Shown here: positions 8,790 to 16,658 of the stretch, piece after piece
Layout: every line of letters begins with the position of its first letter
Numbering within the stretch: the first letter of the stretch is position 1
NCBI RefSeq assembly: GCF_900105125.1
Contig: NZ_LT629750.1
Coordinates: forward strand, 3,782,001-3,846,000
Direction: 5' to 3'
Length of the DNA stretch: 64,000 nucleotides
Source of the DNA: Bradyrhizobium canariense
GTDB lineage: Bacteria; Pseudomonadota; Alphaproteobacteria; Rhizobiales; Xanthobacteraceae
Made by a program: the position numbers and the translations under genes
The notes under the pieces: model-generated
What the model saw: only the letters and a program-made list of their open reading frames with translations
Told to the model about the DNA's origin: nothing
The model's database searches: none

Positions 8790-9631
8790 CGACGGACATC
8801 CCGGAGACGGCTTTGGCTCAGCAAGAGAGCGTGCCCTCGGCTCTCGAAACGTCAGCCACCGGTGAAATCGCCGATATTTATTCCGACATTCGGGCCACCC
8901 TTGGCACCAGCGTCGTCAACCTCATCTGGCGCAACCTCGCGACCATGCCGGGGGCTCTGCAATGGACGTGGTCAACGGTGCGGCCGCTTTATCTGGGACC
9001 GGCTGCCATGCATGCGGAAGCGGTGCGTCACACCCTGAGCCTGCCGGACGCGCCTGCGCTTTCGATCGACACCTTGACTGCGGCTGGAATCGACCGAACG
9101 GCTCGAACGGAAATCCGCACCATCCTGAACAGCTACCATCACACCAACGCGCTCGCCCTTGTGGTCCTGTCGGCGCTGCTCGAGCACTACCACCCAAGCG
9201 TCACCGACATCGTTCACCCATCGGAAGCCGCGCCCGTTGCCGCCCAAACCGAACTGCCGAAATTGCCGTCCATGGCATCGCTGCCCGCCGAGGTGCGGCG
9301 GCTGATCGAAGAGCTCAATAAATTTGGCGAGGATACCGATCCGTTTCTGATCGCAAGCATGTATCGGCATCTGGCCTACTGGCCGCCTTATCTCGCTGTC
9401 GTCCGGACCATGCTCGCTCCCCTGCAGGGCGATGGGCAGTTGACCATGCTGACGCGATCGGCACGCGCGTTGGGTCGTGCCCATGGCCGTATTCTAGCGC
9501 GCCATTTGACGCCTGCGCCTCCACCGGAATCGCTGGAACAAGCCCTTGCCTCGTGCCGGCTGTTTGTCGAACATCCGATCGCGCGGATGACAGGGATCTG
9601 CGCCATTGTGCGCCGGGCGACACCGGAATAA
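8786..9631 (+). CDS. DehI family (group I 2-haloacid dehalogenase-like) protein
   Basis: A 281-residue all-helical protein resembling DehI/D-DEX group I 2-haloacid dehalogenases. Two repeats are visible: GEIADIYSDIRATLGTSVVN then LIWRNLATMPGALQ in the first half, and DPFLIASMYRHLAYWPPYLAV in the second, as expected for DehI's internal pseudo-dimer. Known DehI enzymes hydrolyse both D- and L-2-haloalkanoates by direct water attack. I cannot confirm that the catalytic Asp and Asn are conserved without an alignment, and many relatives are uncharacterised. The GTG start overlaps the stop codon of the upstream hydrolase. Confidence 0.7.
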   Translation: MTTDIPETALAQQESVPSALETSATGEIADIYSDIRATLGTSVVNLIWRNLATMPGALQWTWSTVRPLYLGPAAMHAEAVRHTLSLPDAPALSIDTLTAAGIDRTARTEIRTILNSYHHTNALALVVLSALLEHYHPSVTDIVHPSEAAPVAAQTELPKLPSMASLPAEVRRLIEELNKFGEDTDPFLIASMYRHLAYWPPYLAVVRTMLAPLQGDGQLTMLTRSARALGRAHGRILARHLTPAPPPESLEQALASCRLFVEHPIARMTGICAIVRRATPE

Positions 9632-9679
9632 GCGTGGCGTGCCAAGACCTCAAATCATGACCTCGAAAAAGGGGACATC

Positions 9680-10426
9680 GTGACGATCAAAGCCGTTGTG
9701 TTCGATGCCTATGGCACGCTCTACGACATCCAGTCGGTAGCCGCCATCACCGACGAGGCATTTCCTGGCTATGGCGAGATCATCACGCAGATCTGGCGGA
9801 TCAAGCAGCTCGAATACACCTGGCTGCGTTCGCTAATGCGGCGTTACGAGGATTTCTCGGTCATTACCCGGGAGTCGCTCGCCTATACACTCAGGATTCT
9901 CGGGCTGAAGCACGATGATGGCGTGTTCGAGCGCATCATGGAAAAATATCTGCGGCTCGATCTCTACCCGGATGCAGCCGCAGCGCTTGCAGCGTTGCGC
10001 GGCCGCAAGCTGGCGATCCTCTCCAATGGCAGTACCGATATGCTCAACGCATTGGTGCGCAATAGCAGCCTCGACCGCGTGCTGGATGCCACCATCAGCA
10101 TCGACTCCCGGAAAATCTTCAAGCCGAGCCCGGACGCCTACACCCTGATCGAATCGAAGCTCGGCGTGCCTCCCGCTGAGGTGTTGTTCGTTTCGTCGAA
10201 CCCATGGGATGCCTGCGGCGCCAAGGCCTTTGGCCTCAACGTCGCCTGGATCGAGCGGGTGACGCCGGAAGCCATGGCGCTGGCCTGCGTGAAAAGCGAC
10301 CTCGTTGCCCCCTTGACGATGTTCCAGGCGATCCGGATGCAGATGGACGAACTCCGGCTCGAGCCCGACTATCGCATCCACGCATTGTCAGAATTGCCGA
10401 AGGTTATCGCTACCCATGAGTCTTGA
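9680..10426 (+). CDS. Haloacid dehalogenase, type II (L-2-haloacid dehalogenase)
   Basis: A 248-residue HAD-superfamily enzyme that closely fits type II L-2-haloacid dehalogenases. It has the nucleophile in VVFDAYGTLYD (Asp9), the family block IWRIKQLEYTWLRSLM, the Ser-Asn motif ILSNGS, the Lys in KIFKPSPDAY and the closing loop VSSNPWDACGAKAFG. These are the residues that make the aspartyl-ester intermediate and bind the carboxylate in this family. The reaction is L-2-haloalkanoate to D-2-hydroxyalkanoate plus halide, in the cytoplasm. It has a GTG start with AAAAAGGGGA upstream, follows the DehI-family gene by 48 bases, and its end overlaps the next start by 11 bases. Confidence 0.88.
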   Translation: MTIKAVVFDAYGTLYDIQSVAAITDEAFPGYGEIITQIWRIKQLEYTWLRSLMRRYEDFSVITRESLAYTLRILGLKHDDGVFERIMEKYLRLDLYPDAAAALAALRGRKLAILSNGSTDMLNALVRNSSLDRVLDATISIDSRKIFKPSPDAYTLIESKLGVPPAEVLFVSSNPWDACGAKAFGLNVAWIERVTPEAMALACVKSDLVAPLTMFQAIRMQMDELRLEPDYRIHALSELPKVIATHES

Positions 10427-10898
10427 ATCGGTCCGCGCGTTCTTCGCCGAAAAAGCCCCCGACATCGCCGTAATCGAATCGCCACAGAGTTCGGCAACGG
10501 TGGCGCTCGCCGCCGAAGCCTATGGCGTCGAGCCGGGGCGGATTGCAAAAACACTGTCCCTGCGGGTCGGCGAGCGCGTGGTGCTGATCGTGGCCGCCGG
10601 CACGTCGCGGATGGACAACAGGAAGGTGAAGGCACTGTTGGGAGGCAAGCCGAAAATGCTCGGCCTCGACGAGGTCGCCGACATCACTGGGCACGAGGTC
10701 GGCGGCGTCTGCCCGTTCGGCCTGAGGACGCCGCTCCCGATCTACTGCGACGTGTCGCTGAAAGCGTTCGATGAGGTGGTGCCGGCCGCAGGCTCAACCC
10801 ACAGCGCCGTGCGCATCACGCCGTCGCGGATGGCCGAACTGGTGGACGCTGAATGGGTTGACGTCTGCGAGCACCGTCCCGAAAACGCCCAGGCCTAA
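10416..10898 (+). CDS. YbaK/EbsC family aminoacyl-tRNA deacylase
   Basis: A 160-residue protein of the YbaK/ProX editing-domain family. Diagnostic features are the Lys in RIAKTLSLRV, the motif GHEVGGVCPFGL and the late AAGSTHSAVRI block. Relatives hydrolyse mischarged tRNAs such as Cys-tRNA(Pro) or Ala-tRNA(Pro), and which one cannot be told here. It overlaps the dehalogenase gene by 11 bases, so it is probably in the same transcript. It ends tail-to-tail with the next minus-strand gene, overlapping by 4 bases. Confidence 0.82.
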   Translation: MSLESVRAFFAEKAPDIAVIESPQSSATVALAAEAYGVEPGRIAKTLSLRVGERVVLIVAAGTSRMDNRKVKALLGGKPKMLGLDEVADITGHEVGGVCPFGLRTPLPIYCDVSLKAFDEVVPAAGSTHSAVRITPSRMAELVDAEWVDVCEHRPENAQA

Positions 10899-11239
10899 TC
10901 GTCATCGTCGTCCTGTCCGGGCTGCGCGTAGTAAGGCGGAGGCTGCATCGGACGACCACGCGGCACGATCTGTTGTGGCGACGCCTGCTGCGGTCCGCCG
11001 GAATTTGGTTCTAATACCGCGCGACATGGCCGGCTCAACAGCGCTATATTTTGCCGCAAGCAACCAACAATGCGGTTCTCGTCGGGAATCTCTGCGCCGC
11101 AGAGCCGGAAGACATCCGGCGTGCAGGCCATCTGCTGTTCCGGCGTTCCACGGTGCTCCTGCGCCAGAACGGCAGATTGCATAACCATCGTGAAGCCGAC
11201 GGCCGCGGCAACGCTCGGGACAATCCGGTGTGTTGGCAT
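10895..11239 (-). CDS. Small exported Cys-rich-repeat protein
   Basis: A 114-residue secreted protein: signal peptide (about residues 8-26, ending VLAQE), then one Cys-rich unit, CTPDVFRLCGAEIPDENRIV followed by GCLRQNIALLSRPCRAV, and a Pro/Gln-rich tail ending in five Asp. The spacing of four Cys (C-x7-C, then C and C) matches the Cys-rich FGFR/GLG1-type repeat seen in small secreted proteins of Bradyrhizobium. Two disulphides in the periplasm are likely. Function is unknown; the Asp tail could bind metal. Confidence 0.7.
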   Translation of the reverse strand: MPTHRIVPSVAAAVGFTMVMQSAVLAQEHRGTPEQQMACTPDVFRLCGAEIPDENRIVGCLRQNIALLSRPCRAVLEPNSGGPQQASPQQIVPRGRPMQPPPYYAQPGQDDDDD

Positions 11240-11364
11240 GTCCGGTCCTTCCTTTGAATTTCACGACGCACGGGTTCCGGGCGCGCCTTTCGCCTAAAAT
11301 CGCAAATGAATGAGACTTGGGAAGGTTCGCGCCGCACAACAAAATGTGAATGAGGCTGCTACCG

Positions 11365-12354
11365 CTACTCGACCTTGCCGATCTTTTTCACGGCCGCGAT
11401 CAGGCGCGCGCTGTCTTCAGCGACGAATTTCGAGAATTCCGGCGCGTCCATATACGCCACCGGGCTGCCCGCGGTCTCCAGAGGCTTGATCACTTCCGGC
11501 GATTTCACGGCCTGCGCCATCGCTTCGCGCAGCCGCGTCATGATCGGCGTCGGCAGCGCGCTTTGCGCAAACAGTCCGGCCCAGATGTAGAACTCGACAT
11601 CCTTATAGCCGAGATCCCTGAACGTCGGCAGATCGGGAAAACTCGGAATCCGCTCCGCGCCCCAGTTCGCGAGCACCCGCATCTTGCCGTCATCGACCTG
11701 CTGCTTCAGCGTACCCGGCGCCGATGCCAATGCTTGCACCGTGCCGCTCAGCAACGCATTGAGCGCGGGTCCTGCGCCGCGAAATGGAATGTGCAAGAGC
11801 TTGATGCCGGCATTGGCTGCAAACATCTCCATCGCCACGTGCAGCGTGCCGTACGGACCCGACGAGCCATAGGGTATTTGACCCGGCCGCTTTTTGGCGT
11901 CGTCGACGAAATCCTGCAGCGTCTTCCACGGCGCCGACGCCGGCACCGCGAGCAAGGTAGGATCGGCCAGCACGCGCGCGACCGGCGCGAATTGCGAGAC
12001 TTCATAGGCAGGAGGACGGTCGAACAACCGATCGGCTTCCGGCAGCACGGCCAGTGACGACAGCGTCATCAGCAAGGTGTAGCCGTCAGGCTCGGCGCGG
12101 GCGGCCGCCGCATTGCCAATCGATCCGCCGGCCCCGCCCGCGCGGTTATCGACGATCACGGACTTGCCCAGAATATTCTCCAGCGCATGCGCCACCGGCC
12201 GCGCGGCAAGATCGGCCTGCCCGCCGGCCGGAAACGGCACGATCATGGTGATATTGCGCTCCGGCCATGCCGTGTCCGCGAAGGCATGATGCGAGAGCGT
12301 AACCTGCGCCAGCGGCAACGTTGCCGCGACCTTCAAAAGTTCACGTCGATTCAT
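11365..12354 (-). CDS. TctC-type tripartite tricarboxylate transporter binding protein
   Basis: A 329-residue periplasmic binding protein of the TctC/Bug family. A Tat-like signal (MNRRELLKVAATLPLAQVTLS) is followed by WPERNITMIVPFPAGGQADLAARP, VIVDNRAGGAGGSIGNAAAA, PDGYTLLMT and GRAxPALNALLSG-like blocks typical of the family. The fold normally binds small carboxylates. No tctA/tctB membrane genes are adjacent, so it is an orphan receptor in this window. ATG 12354 has GGGGAGA 8 bases upstream. The RAYT/REP unit sits about 55 bases upstream and may separate or alter its promoter. Confidence 0.85.
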   Translation of the reverse strand: MNRRELLKVAATLPLAQVTLSHHAFADTAWPERNITMIVPFPAGGQADLAARPVAHALENILGKSVIVDNRAGGAGGSIGNAAAARAEPDGYTLLMTLSSLAVLPEADRLFDRPPAYEVSQFAPVARVLADPTLLAVPASAPWKTLQDFVDDAKKRPGQIPYGSSGPYGTLHVAMEMFAANAGIKLLHIPFRGAGPALNALLSGTVQALASAPGTLKQQVDDGKMRVLANWGAERIPSFPDLPTFRDLGYKDVEFYIWAGLFAQSALPTPIMTRLREAMAQAVKSPEVIKPLETAGSPVAYMDAPEFSKFVAEDSARLIAAVKKIGKVE

Positions 12355-12414
12355 CGGTCGTTTCTCCCCAGATGTTTTTTGTCGTTGGATGAAGCAACCT
12401 AGCTCCAAGCGTAG

Positions 12415-12446
12415 GGTGGGCAAAGGCGCTCTTCGCCGTGCCCACC
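12415..12446. repeat. REP hairpin, left copy
   Basis: Stem GGTGGGCA (12415-12422) pairs with TGCCCACC (12439-12446) around a 16-base loop that itself contains GGCG/CGCC. It lies just past the stop of the RAYT gene, and is inverted relative to the right copy. Confidence 0.75.
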
Positions 12447-12448
12447 GT

Positions 12449-12976
12449 CTATTCGCCAAACGAACCCTGAATGTCCCTCATGTCCCCTCCCCAATCTACT
12501 GCGAGCAATCCACGTTCGACGTAGCGATGGAAACTGCTATGCGGCCAATCGGTCACGCGCGCGACGTGCTTATGCTTTACCGGATTGAAATGGACATAAT
12601 CGACATGGCGCTCCAAGTCGGCATCATCGCGAATTGCATGTTCCCAATAGCGTCGCTGCCAAATTCCTTTTTCGCGTTTGGCAACCTTGCTTGCCGATCG
12701 AGGCATAGAATCAAGCCCTCGGGAAAAGCCGCTTTTGATCAAGCTCCAACGCGTGGAAAAGTCAGCATCGCCTTCAGGCAGCGACCAAACGGCGTGAATA
12801 TGATCGGGTAAGATGCAGACTGCGATCGTTTCAAACGGCCGGCGTTGTTGGACCGCTCGATAGGCCCGACGAAACTGATCGATCTGATCCACAAGCAGAT
12901 GGCTCGATCGTTCTGCAAGAACGACCGTGAAAAAGAAGATGCTGCCCTCGAGTTTCGCCCGGCGATATTGCGGCAT
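12449..12976 (-). CDS. REP-associated tyrosine transposase (RAYT)
   Basis: A 175-residue Y1 transposase of the IS200/IS605-like RAYT family. The HUH metal motif is ILPDHIHAVW, and the catalytic Tyr lies in ERHVDYVHFNPVKH near residue 128. The RAYT-typical stretch KGIWQRRYWEHAIRDDADLE is intact, as is the family opening YRRAKLEGSIFFFTVVL. RAYTs cut and join single-stranded REP DNA. The gene appears complete, with no stops or frameshifts, and is enclosed by REP hairpins in inverted orientation. It could be active or recently so. Confidence 0.9.
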   Translation of the reverse strand: MPQYRRAKLEGSIFFFTVVLAERSSHLLVDQIDQFRRAYRAVQQRRPFETIAVCILPDHIHAVWSLPEGDADFSTRWSLIKSGFSRGLDSMPRSASKVAKREKGIWQRRYWEHAIRDDADLERHVDYVHFNPVKHKHVARVTDWPHSSFHRYVERGLLAVDWGGDMRDIQGSFGE

Positions 12977-12998
12977 GCCGCTTCATATCACAAAATGT

Positions 12999-13024
12999 GG
13001 TGGGCACGCTCCGCTTTGCCCACC
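12999..13024. repeat. REP hairpin, right copy
   Basis: Stem GGTGGGCA (12999-13006) pairs with TGCCCACC (13017-13024) around a 10-base loop. It lies just upstream of the RAYT start codon and 12 bases beyond the stop codon of the neighbouring LysR gene, where it could also act as a transcript-end structure. Confidence 0.75.
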
Positions 13025-13036
13025 CTACGTCAACAA

Positions 13037-13945
13037 CTACTTCTTCTTGCCCTTCGCGAAATGTTTGGCGAGAAACTCCGCCAATACCTCGACGCGAGCC
13101 GGGCGCGGGCCGCCCGGCGGCATCACCAGATGCACCGCGCCTTCGCTTTGCTTCCAGCCTTTCAGAATCACCTCGACCTCGCCCGACGCGATGGCGTCGC
13201 CGACGATGAAGTCAGGCAGATCGGCGATGCCGAGCCCCGCGATCAGCGACGGCATCACCGCTTCGCCGTTGTTGACGCGCAATTGCCCGGCCGGCCGCAC
13301 GCTCGCCTGCTCGCCCGCGGCGTTGGTGTAGTGCCAGATATTCGGCGTGGAGAGATAGGTGTAAGCGAAACAGCGGTGCTGCGCGAGGTGCATCGGATGC
13401 GTCGGCCGGCCGTAGCGTTTGAGATAGGCGGGCGCTGCCACCGTATAGCGCGGCATCGCGCACAGCCGTCGCGCGATCAATGACGAGTCAGGCAGGCGTG
13501 CGATCCGCAAGCCCGCGTCAAAACCCTCGCCGATCAAGTCCACCATGGCATCGCTGAGATGAAGATCGATCGAAACGTCGGGGTATTGCTCAAGAAACTC
13601 AGGCAGGATCGGCGCCACGACTTTCACCCCGAATGTCATGGGCACCGCGAATCGCACCAGCCCGCGCGGCGCGACCGATTGCGACAGCGCCTCGTTCTCG
13701 ACCGCCTCGCCGTCGGCCAGAAGACGCGCGGCCCGCTCCGACAGTTTGTGCCCGGCATCGGTCAAGGCCAGCCGCCGTGAGGTTCGGTTGAACAGCCGCG
13801 CGCCGAGCCGCTCTTCCAGCCGGCTGACCGCCTTCGACACGGTGGCCTTGGACAAAGCGAGTTCGCTCGCGGCTGCCGCAAACGACCGTAATTCGACGAC
13901 TTTTGCGAAAATCGCGAGCGCCTCGAAATCCGGGAGTTTTGACAT
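13037..13945 (-). CDS. LysR family transcriptional regulator
   Basis: A 302-residue LysR protein. The N-terminal winged helix-turn-helix (residues about 5-64) reads FEALAIFAKVVELRSFAAAA with SKATVSKAVSRLEERLGARL. The C-terminal effector domain has the CrgA/AaeR-like pattern GLVRFAVPMTFGVKVVAPILP and GEGFDAGLRIARLPDSSLIARRL. It is transcribed away from the SDR-pirin-wrbA genes, with 117 bases between start codons, the usual layout for a LysR regulator and its target. A strong GGGGGAGGG site precedes the ATG. The effector is probably an electrophile or quinone, by inference from the target genes. Confidence 0.9.
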   Translation of the reverse strand: MSKLPDFEALAIFAKVVELRSFAAAASELALSKATVSKAVSRLEERLGARLFNRTSRRLALTDAGHKLSERAARLLADGEAVENEALSQSVAPRGLVRFAVPMTFGVKVVAPILPEFLEQYPDVSIDLHLSDAMVDLIGEGFDAGLRIARLPDSSLIARRLCAMPRYTVAAPAYLKRYGRPTHPMHLAQHRCFAYTYLSTPNIWHYTNAAGEQASVRPAGQLRVNNGEAVMPSLIAGLGIADLPDFIVGDAIASGEVEVILKGWKQSEGAVHLVMPPGGPRPARVEVLAEFLAKHFAKGKKK

Positions 13946-13972
13946 TCGGGACCCTCCCCCGGAGCAATTTTG

Positions 13973-13987
13973 GAAACAATGAGTTTC
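13973..13987. promoter_or_regulatory. Candidate LysR binding site
   Basis: GAAAC-AATGA-GTTTC is an exact inverted repeat, with a further GTTTC half-site nine bases on. It is placed 28 bases from the LysR start codon in the divergent promoter region. Its size and dyad fit a LysR recognition site. Confidence 0.5.
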
Positions 13988-14062
13988 AATAGTTTCTATT
14001 TCTATACCAACGCCAGGAGCATATCCACAGGCCATCGAAATTACAGGCAATGGAGAGATCCA

Positions 14063-14815
14063 ATGACCAAGAAACTTACAGGCAAGGTTGCCCTCGTCAC
14101 CGGCGGTTCGCGTGGTATCGGCGCGGCCAGCGCCCGGGCGCTCGCCGATGAAGGCGCCAATGTCGCGATCAGCTACGTCGCATCGGCCGACAAGGCCGAG
14201 GCTGTCGTCAAGGAACTGAAAGCGAAGGGCGTGCAAGCACGCGCCTTCAAGGCCGACCAGGCCTCGTCAGCCGAAGTCGACCAACTGGTGAAAGACGTCG
14301 CCAAGCATTTCGGCCGGCTCGATATTCTCGTCAACAATGCCGGCGTCGTTGCCAGCGCGGCGGTCGATGATGCCAACAGCGATACTGCGGCACTGGCTCG
14401 CCAGGACGCCATCAACGTGCATGGCGTGATAACCGCGATCCGTGCGGCGTCGAAGCTGATGGGCGAAGGCGGCCGCATTGTCACCATCGGCTCGGGTATC
14501 GCCACCCGCGCCTCGTTTCCGGGCCTCGCCGATTACGCCGCCACCAAGGCTGCGATCGTCGGTTACACCAAGGGTGCGGCGCGCGACCTCGGGCCACGCG
14601 GCATCACCGTCAACGTGCTGCAGCCCGGCTCTATTGATACCGACATGAATCCGAAAGACGGCGGCGACTTCGCCGAAGCCCAGCGCACGCAACACGCGCT
14701 GCAGCGCTACGGGACGCCGGAGGAAATCGCCGCCGGTGTCGTGTTTCTCGCCAGCCCCGGCGCATCGTTCGTAACCGGCACCGTGCTCAACGTCGACGGC
14801 GGCTTCGGCGCATAA
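14063..14815 (+). CDS. SDR family oxidoreductase (3-oxoacyl-ACP reductase-like)
   Basis: A 250-residue classical short-chain dehydrogenase. It has the cofactor motif TGGSRGIGAA (residues about 14-23), NNAG at DILVNNAGVV, the catalytic Ser in TIGSGIAT, YxxxK in YAATKAA, and the tail VTGTVLNVDGGFGA. NADP(H) is likely from the Arg in the glycine loop. It is the first gene of a set with pirin and wrbA facing a LysR regulator, which suggests reduction of a reactive carbonyl or quinone. ATG 14063 has GGAGAGA upstream; earlier in-frame ATGs would overlap the operator. Confidence 0.88.
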   Translation: MTKKLTGKVALVTGGSRGIGAASARALADEGANVAISYVASADKAEAVVKELKAKGVQARAFKADQASSAEVDQLVKDVAKHFGRLDILVNNAGVVASAAVDDANSDTAALARQDAINVHGVITAIRAASKLMGEGGRIVTIGSGIATRASFPGLADYAATKAAIVGYTKGAARDLGPRGITVNVLQPGSIDTDMNPKDGGDFAEAQRTQHALQRYGTPEEIAAGVVFLASPGASFVTGTVLNVDGGFGA

Positions 14816-14889
14816 CTCAAACCGACCAGGCAATGCCAGGCGCATCGCGCCTGGCGCTCTCCAACAAATTCAACATCAGGGAATATCAC

Positions 14890-15588
14890 ATGATCGAACT
14901 CAGACCTTTTGCAAAACTCGGCGGCGCCGATCACGGCTGGCTGAAGGCAAAACATCACTTCTCGTTCGGCAGTCACTACGATCCCGGCAATATGGGCCAT
15001 GGTGCCTTGCGGGTGTGGAACGATGACGAGATCGCGCCGAACACCGGCTTTCCCGCTCATCCCCATGCCAACATGGAAATCATCACCTATGTCCGCGAGG
15101 GTGCCATCACCCATCAGGACAGTCTCGGCAACAAGGGCCGCACCGAAGCCGGTGACGTCCAGGTGATGAGCGCGGGCTCCGGCATCCGCCACTCCGAATA
15201 CAATCTGGAGCCGACCAAGACCAGGATCTTCCAGATCTGGATCGAACCAACAACGCAGGGCGGTCAACCGACCTGGGGCGCCAAGCCGTTTCCGAAACCG
15301 GATCGTTCCGGCAAGCTCGTGACCATCGCGAGCGGCTTCGAAGACGACAAGGATGCCCTGCCGATCCGCGCCGATGCGCGGGTGCTGGCGACGACGTTGA
15401 AAGCCGGCGAGAGCGCGGAATACACGCCCAACAAAACGCGCAAGCTCTATCTGGTGCCGGCGGCGGGTGCGGTCGAAGTCAACGGCGTTCGGGTCAATGC
15501 CCGCGACGGCGCCGCGATCCACAACGAGGCGCGGCTCAAGATCACCGCGCTGGAAGATTCCGAACTGGTGCTGGTCGACGCGGCGTAA
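14890..15588 (+). CDS. Pirin family protein (YhhW-type bicupin)
   Basis: A 232-residue pirin. The metal-binding set is visible as PHANME-type HPHANME (two His) and GSGIRHSEYN (His and Glu), and the family opening is GGADHGWLKAKHHFSFGSHYD. YhhW-type pirins can act as quercetin 2,3-dioxygenases, but in vivo substrates are usually unknown, and others are regulators or redox sensors. It lies 74 bases after the SDR gene and before wrbA, consistent with a detoxification operon. Confidence 0.9.
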   Translation: MIELRPFAKLGGADHGWLKAKHHFSFGSHYDPGNMGHGALRVWNDDEIAPNTGFPAHPHANMEIITYVREGAITHQDSLGNKGRTEAGDVQVMSAGSGIRHSEYNLEPTKTRIFQIWIEPTTQGGQPTWGAKPFPKPDRSGKLVTIASGFEDDKDALPIRADARVLATTLKAGESAEYTPNKTRKLYLVPAAGAVEVNGVRVNARDGAAIHNEARLKITALEDSELVLVDAA

Positions 15589-15598
15589 TCTCAGGTCA

Positions 15599-15713
15599 TC
15601 GTCATGCCCGGGTAAAAGCGCGAAGCGCGGCTTCGCGCCAGACATCCCGGGCATCCACGACTTTCCCTCGAAACGAAGACGTGGATGGCCGGGACAGACC
15701 CGGCCATGACGTC
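15599..15713. repeat. Composite palindromic repeat, Bradyrhizobium-type
   Basis: This stretch holds nested hairpins. TGCCCGGG (15605-15612) pairs with CCCGGGCA (15646-15653) and encloses a GCGAAGC/GCTTCGC hairpin. TGGCCGGG (15686-15693) pairs with CCCGGCCA (15699-15706). The sequence GTCATG-CCGGG with CATCCACG is shared with 51325-51362. It lies between the pirin and wrbA genes and would be transcribed with them. Confidence 0.7.
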
Positions 15714-15760
15714 CTCTTCTACTCACCTCACATCAAACCTCAAACTCACGGAGACCAACC

Positions 15761-16360
15761 ATGACAAAAGTTCTCGTCCTTTATTATTCCGCCTACGGTC
15801 ATATCGAGAAGATGGCGAACGCGGTCGCGGAAGGTGCCCGCGAAGCCGGCGCCACCGTCGACATCAAACGCGTGCCCGAGCTGGTACCGGCCGAGGTCGC
15901 GAAAGCGTCGTATTACAAGCTCGATCAGGCCGCGCCGGTCGCGAAGATCGAAGACCTCCCCAATTACGACGCCGTCATCGTCGGCACCGGCACACGCTTT
16001 GGCCGAATGTCATCACAGATGGCGAATTTCCTCGATCAGGCGGGCGGTCTCTGGGCAAAAGGCGCGCTGCACGGCAAGGTCGGCGGCGCCTTCACCTCGA
16101 CCGCGACCCAGCACGGCGGTCAGGAAACCACGCTGTTCTCCGTCATTACCAACCTCCTGCACTTCGGCATGACCATCGTCGGTCTGAATTACGGATTTGC
16201 GGGCCAGATGGAACTCAATGATGTCACGGGCGGTTCGCCGTACGGTGCAACCACGATTGCCGGCGGTGACGGCAGCCGTCAGCCGAGCGAAAACGAACTT
16301 GCCGGCGCGCGCTATCAAGGGCGCGTGATCGCGGAAACTGCGAAAAAACTGCACGGCTAA
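15761..16360 (+). CDS. wrbA: NAD(P)H:quinone oxidoreductase, WrbA type
   Basis: A 199-residue flavodoxin-fold protein matching type IV quinone oxidoreductase WrbA. It has the FMN phosphate loop [48 protein letters not shown] and [16 protein letters not shown]. It makes two-electron reductions of quinones with NAD(P)H, limiting radical formation, and is normally a tetramer. It is the last gene of the SDR-pirin-wrbA set and is followed by a strong hairpin at 16388-16427. Confidence 0.95.
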   Translation: MTKVLVLYYSAYGHIEKMANAVAEGAREAGATVDIKRVPELVPAEVAKASYYKLDQAAPVAKIEDLPNYDAVIVGTGTRFGRMSSQMANFLDQAGGLWAKGALHGKVGGAFTSTATQHGGQETTLFSVITNLLHFGMTIVGLNYGFAGQMELNDVTGGSPYGATTIAGGDGSRQPSENELAGARYQGRVIAETAKKLHG

Positions 16361-16387
16361 CCGCAAGGCCGACTGCATAGCTGATGC

Positions 16388-16427
16388 GATGGGGGCGGCA
16401 TTCTCTTTAGCGAATGCCGCCCCCATC
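16388..16427 (+). terminator. Hairpin after wrbA, probable terminator
   Basis: A perfect 16-base stem, GATGGGGGCGGCATTC with its reverse complement, encloses an 8-base loop, 28 bases past the wrbA stop codon. There is no U-tract, so it may stabilise the mRNA 3' end or work with other factors. The rest of the 298-base gap up to 16658 shows no gene. Confidence 0.6.
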
Positions 16428-16658
16428 TGGTGCTCAGCCTGCAGGGACTTTGCCATGGTCGAAATTCTCTTTTTAGTTCAATTGGCTCGCAATCCGCTTC
16501 AGGCGCTTGCGCGACGCTGGTATTGCAAGAGCCTCTATCGCGCCTCGCGAGGACGGCGCCAATGCCGCGGATGCACCGGCTCATGACGTCCTGAAGCGGT
16601 GGAACCGAACGGCACCCCCGCCGTTGGGTCACGCGCATTCGCGCCTGGAGATTTTCAA

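Larger units (their letters stand above)
12410..13029. mobile_element. RAYT/REP unit bounded by 16-bp inverted repeats
   Basis: A 620-base unit with exact 16-base inverted ends, CGTAGGGTGGGCAAAG (12410-12425) and CTTTGCCCACCCTACG (13014-13029). Just inside each end is a REP-type hairpin with the same GGTGGGCA/TGCCCACC stem. The single gene inside encodes a REP-associated tyrosine transposase. This is the expected architecture of a REPtron, in which the transposase acts on its flanking REPs. The unit sits between the tctC gene and a LysR gene. Confidence 0.8.

Noticed and set aside
11350..12057. A 235-codon open frame on the plus strand inside the tctC gene
   Set aside because: It is antisense to a well-recognised TctC protein, is Arg/His-rich as expected of a GC-rich shadow frame, and has no ribosome site.
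12410..13029. Possible CRISPR array from repeated GGTGGGCA units
   Set aside because: Only two copies, in inverted orientation, each a hairpin beside a RAYT gene; there are no regular spacers.
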